Assembly: GCA_029961075.1 (NCBI GenBank)
Contig: JASBVL010000011.1
Location: 1-64,000, forward strand
Length of the DNA stretch: 64,000 nucleotides
Source: Sphaerobacter sp.
Lineage (GTDB): Bacteria; Chloroflexota; Chloroflexia; Thermomicrobiales; Thermomicrobiaceae
Direction: 5' to 3'
In this document: positions 1 through 8,285 of the stretch, in pieces
Position numbering within the stretch: position 1 is the first letter of the stretch
Layout of the letters: every line of letters begins with the position of its first letter
Notes under the pieces: model-generated
What the model saw: only the letters and a program-made list of their open reading frames with translations
Database searches by the model: none
What the model was told of the DNA's origin: nothing
Translations under genes and position numbers: made by a program

Positions 1-55
1 CCCTCTCCCAGGATTGGGCGGGTACCCGCGTGCGGGTGCGGTCGGGGGTGAGGGG
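1..55. repeat. Core of composite intergenic repeat, copy A (cut by window edge)
   Basis: These 55 bases are identical to positions 3064-3118. The unit opens with CCCTCTCCC and ends with GGGGGTGAGGGG, with a second small palindrome GGGTACCCGCGTGCGGGT inside it. In the copy at 3 kb the same core sits between two long arms, so the missing left arm of this copy probably lies outside the window. Confidence 0.75.
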
Positions 56-66
56 TGCCACACGCC

Positions 67-660
67 TCACCCTGGAACGTCCAAAAACCGCACCACCCCC
101 GCCCTGCGGTCCCAGATGGCGAACTGGCCCAGCGCCAGCGCGCCGGGGTTGATGAGGTAGCGTCGCTGCGGGTCGATCCGCACCACGCCGCGCCCAATGT
201 CGAGCGGCCCGCGGTCGTCGCGCGCGTGACGAACGTGGGTGTCCCCGGCGAAGGTCAGCCGGGCAGGGTAGTGTCGCCGGTGCGATGCGTCGCGGCCGAG
301 CAGCGCGGCCAGCGGATCGTGCTGCCCCCACCCGTTCTCCTGATGGACCAGGCAGACGTCTTCGAGGACCAGGCGCTCCCGGAGGCGGCCGAGGAGCGCG
401 GCCGCGGCGGGATGGATGTCGGCCTGCCCGCGGGCCGCTGCGCGGAGCGCCTCGCGCTCGTGGTTGCCGCGCACCCCGACGACGTGCCAGCCAGCCAGTG
501 CCCGCGCCACGGCGTCGGCCTGCTCCAGCCGGTCGAAGAGGTCGCCAAGCAGTGCCACCGTCTCGACCCCCTCCGCGCGGCAGACGGCCAGCGCGCTGGC
601 CAGTGTCCCGCCGGCCCCGTGGACATCGCTGATGATGGCAACCGTCCGCCCGAGCCGCAT
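67..660 (-). CDS. YfcE/ApaH-like metallophosphoesterase
   Basis: A 197-residue calcineurin-like phosphoesterase. The metal-binding motifs appear in family order: SDVHG (11-15), GD (39-40), GNHE (65-68), GDTH (139-142) and NPGAL (171-175). Size and motifs match the small single-domain group that includes YfcE and MJ0936, which hydrolyse phosphodiesters or phosphomonoesters; the substrate cannot be read from the sequence. The start ATG at 660 has GGAGGGG just upstream. It lies 10 bases after the stop of the acyl-CoA synthetase, so the two are probably co-transcribed. There is no signal peptide, so a cytoplasmic enzyme is expected. Confidence 0.85.
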   Translation of the reverse strand: MRLGRTVAIISDVHGAGGTLASALAVCRAEGVETVALLGDLFDRLEQADAVARALAGWHVVGVRGNHEREALRAAARGQADIHPAAAALLGRLRERLVLEDVCLVHQENGWGQHDPLAALLGRDASHRRHYPARLTFAGDTHVRHARDDRGPLDIGRGVVRIDPQRRYLINPGALALGQFAIWDRRAGVVRFLDVPG

Positions 661-670
661 CGCCCCTCCG

Positions 671-2905
671 TCACCCAGCGGCCCGCGGGACGATCAGGCA
701 GTCGACGACCCACGCCCCCTGCCCCGGCCGGAAGGCCACCAGGGGGTTGATGTCGATCTCCGCCACGTCGTCGCGCAGGTCCCGGCAGAGCTGGGAGAAG
801 CGCACGACGATGTCGACGACCGCGTCGAGGTCGGCCGGCCCCTGGCCGCGGGCCCCCTGCCCGCTCAGGACCGGCGCGGCGCGCAGCCGCCCGAGCATGG
901 CGCGCGCCTCGTGCGGCGGGATCGGCGGGACGGCCAGGGCCACATCCTTCAGCGTCTCGACGAAGATCCCGCCCAGCCCCACCGCCACCGCCGGGCCGAA
1001 CGCGGGGTCCTGGGTCATGCCCAGGATCAGCTCGTGGCCGCCGCGCGGCACCATCTCCTGCACCAGCACCCCGGCGATCGCGGCCGTCGGCTCGTACTGC
1101 CGCGCGCGCTCGACGACGCGCGCGAAGCCCTCCCGCACCGCCGCGTCGTCACCCACGCCGAGCAGCACCCCGCCGGCCTCCGTCTTGTGCGTGATGTCGG
1201 GCGACTCGATCTTGAGCGCCACCGGGTAGCCGATCGCGCGCGCCGCGGCCACCGCCTCCTCGGCCGTCGTCGCGAGCGCCTCGCGCGTCACGGGGATGCC
1301 GTAGCGCGCGAGGATGGCCTTCGCCTCCCGCTCGACCAGCGGCCGGCCCGCCGCCGCCTGCACCATCGCGCGCGCCCAGGCCGCGCGCTCCGCGTCCGCC
1401 GCCGCGCTCCCGGCCGCCTGCGAGGCCGCCGCCCGCTCGCGCAGGAACGCCGCGTAGCGGACGAACGACGCCAGCGCGCGCAGCCCGTTCTCGGCGCCCT
1501 GCAGGAAGGGGATGCCGTCGATCATCCCCACCGGCGCGACCGGCTCCATATCGAGCATGCGGTGCTTCAACTCCCCGGCGACCAGCGACAGGACCACGAA
1601 CACCTTGTCGGGATAGCGCTCCGGCAGCGCGCGCAGCACCTGCCCCGCCGGCTGTTCGAGATCGATCAGCGCCGGGTAGGCCTGGCCATAGACCACCACG
1701 TGGATGTTCGGATCCTCCGCCATCGCCGCCAGGCAGCCGTCGAGGATCTCCGGCTGCTGCGCCGCCTGCCCGGTGTAATCGAGCGGATTCCCGACCGTGC
1801 CGTAGGGCGGGATGACCGCATTCATCTTCGCCACCGTCTCCGGGGCGAGCGGCGGGAAGTCGATGCCGACCGCCTCGCCCAGGTCGGCGATCAGCCCCGC
1901 CGCCCCGCCCGAGACCACGGCGATGCCGACGCCCCGCCCGGCCGGCCGGCGCCGGGAGTGGAACAGCGCCAGCGTCTCGATCATCTCGTCGAGGCTGAAG
2001 ACGCGGATGATGCCGTGCTGGCGCATGACCGCGTCGACGATCTCATCCGCGCCGACGAGCGAGCCCGTGTGCGCCAGCGCGGCGCGCCGGCCCGCCTCCG
2101 AGCGGCCCACCTTCAGCACCACGATCGGCTTGCCCAGGTCCGCCGCCCGCTCGGCCATCTCCAGCAGGCGCTCCGGCCGCCGGAACTGCTCCACGAAGCA
2201 CCCGATGACCCGCGTCTCCTCGTCGTCCAGGTAGTAGCGGATCATGTCGACCACGTCGATGTCGGCCTCGTTGCCGAGCGTCACGACGTAGCTGAACCCG
2301 ATGCCGCGGTCGTGGGCCGGCAGGATGAGGCTGTAGGCCAGCAGGCCGCTCTGGAGCGCCAGCGCGATCGGCCCCCGGTGCAGCGGCGGGTAAGCGCCGG
2401 AGCTCGCCACCATGCGGTTCGGCACGCTGATGTTGCCCAGGCAGTTGGGCCCGACGACGCGGATGCCGGTGCGGCGCGCGAAGTCGCGGATCGCGGCCTG
2501 CCGCGCCGGGCCGGTCGCGTCTTCCTGCTTCTCGGCGAAGCCGCTGGTGATGATGTTCACCGCCCCGACCCCGGCGCGCTCGCACGCCGCCAGCACCCCC
2601 GGCACCAGCCCGCTCGGCACCACCAGGATGGCGAGATCGACCCCGCCCGGGATCGCCTCCAGCGACGGGTAGCAGGGCAGCCCCATGATCTCGGCGTAGT
2701 TGGGATTGACCGGGAAGACCTCCCCCTCGTAGCCGCAGTCGATCAGCCGCCGCTGGATGGTGTTGGCGAAGCCGCGCTTGGGGGACGCGCCCACGATGGC
2801 GATTCGGCGCGGGTGCAGCAGCGCCCGCATGGCGCGCGCGAAGGCGGCATCGTCCTGGTCCTGATCGAAGGCGCCGCGATGCGGCTGCACACCGGGTGTC
2901 TGCAT
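671..2905 (-). CDS. ADP-forming acyl-CoA synthetase (fused alpha-beta acyl-CoA ligase)
   Basis: A 744-residue enzyme of the NDP-forming acyl-CoA synthetase family, which interconverts acyl-CoA plus ADP and Pi with acid, CoA and ATP. From the N-terminus there is a CoA-binding Rossmann domain (IAIVGASPKRG near 37), two succinyl-CoA-ligase-like flavodoxin domains with the phospho-histidine context AALAHTGSLVG, and a C-terminal ATP-grasp domain (start EREAKAILARYGIPV). The alpha-then-beta fusion and length are typical. I chose the ATG at 2905 because GGAGGG lies 6 bases upstream; an in-frame GTG at 2926 would put that ribosome site inside the gene. The substrate is unknown; the MaoC and acyl-CoA dehydrogenase genes upstream suggest a medium, branched or cyclic carboxylate. 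Confidence 0.9.
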   Translation of the reverse strand: MQTPGVQPHRGAFDQDQDDAAFARAMRALLHPRRIAIVGASPKRGFANTIQRRLIDCGYEGEVFPVNPNYAEIMGLPCYPSLEAIPGGVDLAILVVPSGLVPGVLAACERAGVGAVNIITSGFAEKQEDATGPARQAAIRDFARRTGIRVVGPNCLGNISVPNRMVASSGAYPPLHRGPIALALQSGLLAYSLILPAHDRGIGFSYVVTLGNEADIDVVDMIRYYLDDEETRVIGCFVEQFRRPERLLEMAERAADLGKPIVVLKVGRSEAGRRAALAHTGSLVGADEIVDAVMRQHGIIRVFSLDEMIETLALFHSRRRPAGRGVGIAVVSGGAAGLIADLGEAVGIDFPPLAPETVAKMNAVIPPYGTVGNPLDYTGQAAQQPEILDGCLAAMAEDPNIHVVVYGQAYPALIDLEQPAGQVLRALPERYPDKVFVVLSLVAGELKHRMLDMEPVAPVGMIDGIPFLQGAENGLRALASFVRYAAFLRERAAASQAAGSAAADAERAAWARAMVQAAAGRPLVEREAKAILARYGIPVTREALATTAEEAVAAARAIGYPVALKIESPDITHKTEAGGVLLGVGDDAAVREGFARVVERARQYEPTAAIAGVLVQEMVPRGGHELILGMTQDPAFGPAVAVGLGGIFVETLKDVALAVPPIPPHEARAMLGRLRAAPVLSGQGARGQGPADLDAVVDIVVRFSQLCRDLRDDVAEIDINPLVAFRPGQGAWVVDCLIVPRAAG

Positions 2906-2921
2906 CGGCGTCCCTCCGGCT

Positions 2922-3246
2922 GTCACGCGTCAGGCGTCAGACGTCAGACGTTATGCGTGTTGCGTGGTCCGTGTTGCGTAGTGCGTACTGCGTATTGCGT
3001 ATTCCGTACTGCGTAGGGCGTAGTGCGTGCTCCGTGTTCCGTCTTGCGTACCCCGTGCCGCACCCCTCTCCCAGGATTGGGCGGGTACCCGCGTGCGGGT
3101 GCGGTCGGGGGTGAGGGGGGACAGAACACGGACGACGCACAACGTAGTGCTCAATACGGAATACGCACTACGCACTACGCAACACCGATCTTCACCCTCC
3201 TTACGTACGACGCATGGCGTTTGACGCATGACGCATGACGTATGAC
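2922..3246. repeat. Composite intergenic repeat, complete copy B
   Basis: This fills the whole gap between the acyl-CoA synthetase and the MaoC gene. The left arm (about 2922-3058) is made of degenerate 7-mers such as TGCGTAT, TGCGTAG and TCCGTGT after an outer block of GTCAGACGTCAGACG. The core (3062-3119) contains the 55 bases repeated at 1-55. The right arm (about 3120-3246) carries the opposite orientation: AATACGGAATACGC, CACTACGCACTACGC, then GACGCATGACGCATGACG. The element is therefore a nested imperfect inverted repeat of about 320 bases. Open frames across it give low-complexity translations and are not genes. Confidence 0.8.
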
Positions 3247-3247
3247 G

Positions 3248-3757
3248 TCAGAAATAGATCCGGCTCAGCGTCTCCGCCACGCAGGCGGGCTTCGGCTCGC
3301 CCTCGATCTCGACGGTCTGCTGCTGGGTGAGCTGCACCGCCTGCTCGCCGATCTCCTCCACGGCCAGCAGCGTGGTCCGCAGCCGCACCCGCTTGCCCAC
3401 CCGCACCGGGGCGGGGAAGCGGACCCGGTTCAGGCCGTAGTTGACCGTCAGCCTGCCGCCGAGGTCGATGCGCACCCCGTCCCGCCCCTGCGCGAGGAAG
3501 GGGATCAGGGAGAGCGTCAGGTAGCCGTGGGCGATGGTGCCGCCGAAGAACGTCTGGCGCGCCCGCTCCGGGTCGACGTGGATGTACTGATGGTCACCGG
3601 TGGCATCGGCGAAGGCGTTGACCCGCTCCTGGGTGATCTCGACCCACGGGCCGACCCCGAGCTCCTGCCCCACCAGCTCCCGCAGCTCCGCCACCGAGCG
3701 GACGAGGCGCCCCGGCGACGGGCTGGCCTCGCCCGCGCCGGACGGCTGGTGCGCCAT
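3248..3757 (-). CDS. MaoC-like (R)-specific enoyl-CoA hydratase / dehydratase
   Basis: A 169-residue hot-dog-fold protein of the MaoC dehydratase family, expected to hydrate 2-enoyl-CoA to 3-hydroxyacyl-CoA. The hydratase signature FADATGDHQYIHVDPERA with its Asp-His pair sits at about residues 48-65, followed by GGTIAHGYLTLSLI. A longer open frame reaches 4096, but it overlaps the dehydrogenase gene. The ATG at 3757 is preceded by GGAGGAGG and gives the normal family length. It lies 17 bases downstream of an acyl-CoA dehydrogenase gene on the same strand, and the pairing of dehydrogenation with hydration supports the call. Confidence 0.88.
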   Translation of the reverse strand: MAHQPSGAGEASPSPGRLVRSVAELRELVGQELGVGPWVEITQERVNAFADATGDHQYIHVDPERARQTFFGGTIAHGYLTLSLIPFLAQGRDGVRIDLGGRLTVNYGLNRVRFPAPVRVGKRVRLRTTLLAVEEIGEQAVQLTQQQTVEIEGEPKPACVAETLSRIYF

Positions 3758-3774
3758 GCGTGCCTCCTCCCCCA

Positions 3775-4935
3775 CTAACGGCCCGCCGCGGCGCCGGCGA
3801 CGCGCCCGGCCAGGACCTCCTCGAGCACCCGCTCCCGGTGCCACGCGGTGTCGCCCCACAGCGGCTCCAGGTGCTTGGCCCGCTTGAAGTAGAGGTGCAG
3901 GTCGTACTCCCAGGTGAACCCGATGCCGCCATGCACCTGGATCGCTTCGCCGCACACCTTGCGCGCCGCCTCGTTCACGAACGACTTGGCCACCGACACC
4001 GCCAGCCGGGCATCGGGCGCGCCCGCGTCGAGCGCCCAGGCCGCGTAGTAGGTGGCCGAGTGGGCGTTCTCGGTCGCCTCCAGCATCTCCGCGCACTTGT
4101 GCTTGATGGCCTGGAAGCTGCCGATCGGCTGGCCGAACTGCTTGCGCACCTTGGCGTAGGCCACCGACATCTCGAGCGACTTCCGCGCGCAGCCGAGCAT
4201 CTCCGCGCAGGCCGCCACCGCCCCCCGCTGGACCACCGCGTCCAGGGCGGCCGCGCCGCCGTTGAGGTCGCCGATGAGGGCGTCACCCGGCAGCCGCACC
4301 GCGTCGAAGTGGAGCGCGCACGTCTTGGCGTTCAGGTCGAACATGCCGTACGGCTCGACCGTGAGGCCGGGCGTCTCCCGCGGCACGGCGAAGAGGGAGA
4401 CGTCGCCGGGCCCGTCGCCGGTGCTCGCCACCACCAGGATGACGTCGGCCGTCGCGCCGAAGGGGACGAAGCGCTTGGTGCCGGACAGGACGAAGCCGTC
4501 GCCCGCGGGCACGGCGCGCATCGCCACCACCTCCGGCCCCCAGCCGATCGCATCCTCCAGCAGGGCGAAGGACATTGTCAGCTCGCCGGTCGCCAGGCAG
4601 GGGAGGTAGCGCGCCATCGCCGCCTCGTCGCCCGACGCCTGGATGCCGGTCGCGGCCAGCACGACACCGGCGACGAACGGCCCGGGGTAGGCCACCCGGC
4701 CCATCTCCTCCAGCACGATGGCCTGCTCGACCATCCCCAGCCCGCTGCCGCCGTACTGCTCGGGGATGGCCAGGCCGAGCAGCGACATGTCGCCCATCTG
4801 CCGGTACAGCGCGGGGTCGTAGCCCGCCGGGTCCTCCATCATCGCCCGGACATGCGCGCTGGTGCAGCGCTCGGTGAGGAGCTCGCGCGCCAGCTCCCGC
4901 AGCGCCATCTGGTCCTGGCTGAACTCGAAGTCCAT
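3775..4935 (-). CDS. Acyl-CoA dehydrogenase, probable small subunit of a pair
   Basis: A 386-residue FAD-dependent acyl-CoA dehydrogenase with the usual N-terminal helical, middle beta and C-terminal helical domains. Visible family blocks are LRELARELL near the N-terminus, YAKVRKQFGQPIGSFQAIKH at about 250-275, and the FAD-contacting IQVHGGIGFTWEYD near 345. The segment after that lacks the IYEG-type block carrying the catalytic glutamate of MCAD-like enzymes. That is expected if it is the non-catalytic partner in an alpha2-beta2 enzyme, as known for mycobacterial FadE26-FadE27 pairs. It starts at the base next to the stop of the second dehydrogenase, implying tight co-expression. Pairing is inference. 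Confidence 0.88.
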   Translation of the reverse strand: MDFEFSQDQMALRELARELLTERCTSAHVRAMMEDPAGYDPALYRQMGDMSLLGLAIPEQYGGSGLGMVEQAIVLEEMGRVAYPGPFVAGVVLAATGIQASGDEAAMARYLPCLATGELTMSFALLEDAIGWGPEVVAMRAVPAGDGFVLSGTKRFVPFGATADVILVVASTGDGPGDVSLFAVPRETPGLTVEPYGMFDLNAKTCALHFDAVRLPGDALIGDLNGGAAALDAVVQRGAVAACAEMLGCARKSLEMSVAYAKVRKQFGQPIGSFQAIKHKCAEMLEATENAHSATYYAAWALDAGAPDARLAVSVAKSFVNEAARKVCGEAIQVHGGIGFTWEYDLHLYFKRAKHLEPLWGDTAWHRERVLEEVLAGRVAGAAAGR

Positions 4936-6189
4936 CTAGGCCCCTCCCTCGCCCCCGGCCTGGGCCTGCGTGGCCGGATGCGCCTGCATCCGATCAGCGC
5001 GGAGCTCCTTCGGCAGCCCCAGCACGCGCTCCCCCAGGATGTTCTTCTGGATCTCGGACGAGCCGGCGTAGATCGTGCCGGCGCGCGAGTAGGCGAACCC
5101 GTAGGCCCAGCTCCCCGGCTCCCCGTAGGCGACGCCGTCCTGCAGCGCGTACGCGCTCGGCGCGCCCTCGATCAGTTGCCCGTAGGGGCCGAGGATCTCC
5201 AGCACCAGCTCCTGATGCCGCTTGTCCATCTCCGAGTAGTACAGCTTCGTGATCGACGACTCGGGGCCGGGGCGAATCCCCTTCTCCAGGCGTGACAGGA
5301 TGCGCAGCGAGCCGTAGCGCAGCACCTCGATCTCGGTGTACATCTGCCCCAGCTTCTGCCGCACCACCGGGTCGTCGATCGCGCGCCGGCCGTCGCGCTC
5401 CAGCCGGCTGGCGACCTGCAGCAGCCGGTGGAACAGGGCGAGCTGGCGGCTCACCCGGCTGAGCGTGTTGCCGCCACGCTCGTACGACAGCGTCGTCTGG
5501 GCGATCTGCCAGCCCGCGTTCAGCTCGCCGACCAGGTGCTCGGCCGGCACCCGCACGTCGGTGAAGAAGACCTCGCTGAACTCGTTGCTGCCGCTGAGCT
5601 GCCGCAGCGGCCGCACCTCCACGCCCGGCGCGTGCATGTCCACCAGGATGCAGGAGATCCCCAGGTGCTTCGGCGCGTCCGGGTCGGTCCGCGCCAGCAT
5701 CAGGCCCCAGTCGGCGCGGTGGGCGCCACTCGTCCAGACCTTCTGCCCGTTGATCACAAAGTGGTCGCCGACCAGCTCGGCGCGGGTGCGCAGGCTGGCC
5801 AGGTCGGAGCCCGCGTTCGGCTCCGAGTAGAGCTGGCACCAGATCTCGTCGGCGGTCAGCATCGGCTTGAGGAAGCGCCGCTTCTGCGCCTCGGTCCCGT
5901 GGTGGATCAGGGTCGGCCCGACGATGGCGATGCCCAGCCCGTTGAGCGTCGGCGGCGCGTTGACCCGCGCGAACTCCTCGCCCACGATCGCCTGCTCCAT
6001 CGGGCGCGCCGCCCGGCCGCCGTACTCGACCGGCCAGCCCATGCCGATGAAACCTGCCTCGTAGACAGCCCGATGCCAGGCGCGCTGCTGCTCCAGCGTC
6101 TCCAGCTTCTCGCGCGGCAGGTTCGCCTCGAGCCAGGCACGCACCCGCGCGCGGAACTCCTCGTCCTCTCGCGTGTAGTAGAGATCCAT
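4936..6189 (-). CDS. Acyl-CoA dehydrogenase, probable catalytic subunit of a pair
   Basis: A 417-residue acyl-CoA dehydrogenase. Recognisable blocks include the active-site region QLYSEPNAGSDLASL (about 130-145), the flavin-contacting VWTSGAHRADW, and C-terminal GTIYAGSSEIQKNILGERVLGLP. The usual MCAD catalytic glutamate position in that last block is Ala. A glutamate in LSYERGG (about residue 245) fits the helix-G base used by isovaleryl-CoA-type and FadE26-like enzymes. The frame is open to 6285, but MDLYYTRED at 6189 matches the family start. It is the first gene of the leftward run dehydrogenase-dehydrogenase-MaoC. Confidence 0.88.
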   Translation of the reverse strand: MDLYYTREDEEFRARVRAWLEANLPREKLETLEQQRAWHRAVYEAGFIGMGWPVEYGGRAARPMEQAIVGEEFARVNAPPTLNGLGIAIVGPTLIHHGTEAQKRRFLKPMLTADEIWCQLYSEPNAGSDLASLRTRAELVGDHFVINGQKVWTSGAHRADWGLMLARTDPDAPKHLGISCILVDMHAPGVEVRPLRQLSGSNEFSEVFFTDVRVPAEHLVGELNAGWQIAQTTLSYERGGNTLSRVSRQLALFHRLLQVASRLERDGRRAIDDPVVRQKLGQMYTEIEVLRYGSLRILSRLEKGIRPGPESSITKLYYSEMDKRHQELVLEILGPYGQLIEGAPSAYALQDGVAYGEPGSWAYGFAYSRAGTIYAGSSEIQKNILGERVLGLPKELRADRMQAHPATQAQAGGEGGA

Positions 6190-6372
6190 CGGGGATACCC
6201 TCACCTTCGCCGGGGTGCGGCGAACCCCACGCGGCACCCCTGCCGCGGTGTCCGCTGCCACCGTGCCGCCGCGACGGGGGCACAACCGTGGAACGGTCAG
6301 TTGAGACGTCGCCGGCTACTGTAGCACCCCCGGTGGGCCTGTCAACCGCCGCGTGGGCCCATGCCGCGGTGA

Positions 6373-6452
6373 CCACGGACGAAAAACGCGACGCTCGGGC
6401 GCGCGGTCCGTTCTGTCAACCGCGCACCCGAGCGTCGCCGTGCGATCCGTGG
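6373..6452. terminator. Long hairpin downstream of the small membrane protein gene
   Basis: A 20-bp stem (GCGACGCTCGGGCGCGCGGT at 6388-6407 against 6419-6438, one mismatch) is nested in an outer CCACGGA/TCCGTGG pair (6373-6379, 6446-6452). It lies just past the stop of the leftward gene ending at 6478 and is a plausible terminator, although no T-run follows. The rest of 6190-6477 holds no gene that I can support. Confidence 0.5.
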
Positions 6453-6477
6453 CGTTCGTTATGCCCCGGCGCTGGCG

Positions 6478-6714
6478 CTACCCCCGTCGCTGATGGCTCT
6501 CGTACTCACCCCACGCGAGGTAGATCACCCCGAGCGCGAGGGCGAGGAGCGCGAGCGTCCGCAGCTCCGTGCCGCCCGTCTGGAGCGCGAGGCGATACTG
6601 CTCCTGCAGATCGCCGGTCTTGGTCGCCACGATCGTGGCCGCGCCGATGTGCCGCGCGGCGTACAGAACCGCTGCCGCGCCGCAGAAGACGGCACCGATG
6701 AGCTGTCGTGACAC
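6478..6714 (-). CDS. Small two-helix membrane protein of unknown function
   Basis: A 78-residue hypothetical protein, not recognised. Two hydrophobic stretches (about residues 4-24 and 53-68) flank a polar loop containing TKTGDLQEQYRLALQTGG, which suggests a two-span membrane protein. The start is GTG at 6714 with a perfect GGAGGAG ribosome site 5 bases upstream; that site and the hairpin after the stop support a real gene. It lies 33 bases downstream of the M20 peptidase gene on the same strand and may be co-transcribed with it. Confidence 0.6.
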   Translation of the reverse strand: MSRQLIGAVFCGAAAVLYAARHIGAATIVATKTGDLQEQYRLALQTGGTELRTLALLALALGVIYLAWGEYESHQRRG

Positions 6715-6747
6715 GCTCTCCTCCTCAATAGACGTTCAGCGCGGCTG

Positions 6748-8124
6748 CTACTCCGCGGAGTTGGCCAGGTACGCGAGCATGGCCGCCCCGGTCTTGATCC
6801 CCTTGATGAAGCGGTCCAGCTCCAGGTTCTCGTTCGGCGCGTGGTTCGCCTCGTCCGGGTTGGCATAGGGCACGCCGAAGGCCGGGATGCCCAGCACCTT
6901 GGTGAACACGTAGTCGGGCAGGCTGCCGCCCAGCGCCGGCACCAGCAGCGGCTCCTCGCCCTGCCCGGCCGCCACCCCCAGGCGGATCGGCTCGGTGTAG
7001 GGCGAGTCGAGCGGCGTCTTCGACGGGTCCATTGAGCCCTGGCGGATCACCTCGACGCCCGGCGCGTGCTTCCGCACGTGCGCCTCGATCTTGGCGAAGA
7101 TCTCGTCGGCCGTCTGCGCCTCGACCAGCCGCACGTCGCACTTGACGACCGCCTCGTGGGGCAGGACCGTCTTCGAGCCGGGGCCGCCGTAGCCGCCGTG
7201 GAAGCCGTTGATGGTGAAGGTCGGCCAGGCCGCCAATCGCTCGAAGTAGCCCCGCTCCCGCGGCTCATCGAACTCCTCGACGCCGATCGCGCGCTTCACC
7301 GCGTCGACATCCACCGGCAGCCGCGCCAGGGCCTCCTGCTCCAGCGGCGTCAGCGGGAGGACGTTGTCGTAGAAGCCCTCGATCGTCACCTCGCCCCGCG
7401 CGTTCTTCATCGTGGCCAGCAGATGCACCAGCGTCCAGATCGGGTTCGGCGCCACCCCGCCCCAGTTGCCGGAGTGCAGATCCCGATTCGCGCCCCGGGC
7501 GCGCAGCTCGAAGCTCAGCACCCCGCGCACGCCGAACAGGATCCGGCTCCGGCCGCTCTCGTCGACCGGCCCGTCGCTGGTGATCACCAGATCCGCCGCG
7601 ATGAGGTCTCGATGCTCCCGCACGAAGTCCGGCATGTGCGGGCTGCCGACCTCCTCCTCGCCCTCCAGGAGCACCTTCACATTGCACGGCAGCGACCCAC
7701 GGACCGCCAGCAGCGACGCGATCCCCAGGAGCTGCGCCAGGTGCTGCCCCTTGTTGTCGCCCACGCCGCGGGCATAGAGCCGCCCGTCCCGAATGGTCGG
7801 CTCGAACGGCGGCGAGACCCACTCCTCCAGCGGGTCCGGCGGTTGCACGTCGTAGTGGCCGTAGAGGAGGACCGTCGGCGCCCCCGGACGGTCGAGCCGC
7901 TGCCCGAACACCATCGGCCAGCCGGCGGTGGGGATCGTCCGGGTCTCCAGCCCGATCTCGCGCATGACGCCCGCGATGTACTCGGCCACCTCGCCGATCC
8001 CGACGCCGTGCGCGCTGATACTCGGGCGACGCACGTAGTCGATCAGTCGCTCGATGAACGCGTCGCAGTGCGCGTCGATGTAGGCGAAGACGTCCGACAG
8101 GTCAAGTGCCTGCGGCGCGGCCAT
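6748..8124 (-). CDS. M20 family metallopeptidase (dipeptidase-like)
   Basis: A 458-residue zinc peptidase of the M20/ArgE/DapE/CNDP-like family, expected to cleave dipeptides or N-acyl amino acids in the cytoplasm. Metal and catalytic motifs are in order: GHYDVQPP (His90, Asp92), RGVGDNKG (Asp124, bridging), LLEGEEEVGS (Glu pair about 157-158), then a C-terminal half with the dimerisation insert. Length and the two-domain layout match the carnosinase/Dug1 subgroup. The frame is open to 8271, but the ATG at 8124 has GGAGGGAG upstream and matches the family start. With the M24 proteins and peptide importer nearby, a role in peptide utilisation is a reasonable inference. Confidence 0.9.
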   Translation of the reverse strand: MAAPQALDLSDVFAYIDAHCDAFIERLIDYVRRPSISAHGVGIGEVAEYIAGVMREIGLETRTIPTAGWPMVFGQRLDRPGAPTVLLYGHYDVQPPDPLEEWVSPPFEPTIRDGRLYARGVGDNKGQHLAQLLGIASLLAVRGSLPCNVKVLLEGEEEVGSPHMPDFVREHRDLIAADLVITSDGPVDESGRSRILFGVRGVLSFELRARGANRDLHSGNWGGVAPNPIWTLVHLLATMKNARGEVTIEGFYDNVLPLTPLEQEALARLPVDVDAVKRAIGVEEFDEPRERGYFERLAAWPTFTINGFHGGYGGPGSKTVLPHEAVVKCDVRLVEAQTADEIFAKIEAHVRKHAPGVEVIRQGSMDPSKTPLDSPYTEPIRLGVAAGQGEEPLLVPALGGSLPDYVFTKVLGIPAFGVPYANPDEANHAPNENLELDRFIKGIKTGAAMLAYLANSAE

Positions 8125-8285
8125 TCCCACACTCCCTCCCAGACTCAAGCGGCCCGCCATCTGTCGGCCGCATGATACCCCCTCCTGCGGCCCCGCGGGC
8201 GGTCGCCAGCCGGCCCGGCGCCACGGCCCGCGGCGGAGCGGCGGGCCGTCGCGCGGCCGCCATTCACACAATGGGCAGCCGCGAC

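Noticed and set aside
416-3016. An 866-codon plus-strand open frame across the acyl-CoA synthetase region
   Set aside because: Its translation is Arg/His/Asp-rich shadow sequence and runs into the intergenic repeat. The minus-strand enzyme is certain.
2937-3238. Several short overlapping frames on both strands in the heptamer repeat
   Set aside because: They read through a 7-base repeat in all frames, giving peptides like RNTQYA repeated; this is typical of non-coding repeats.
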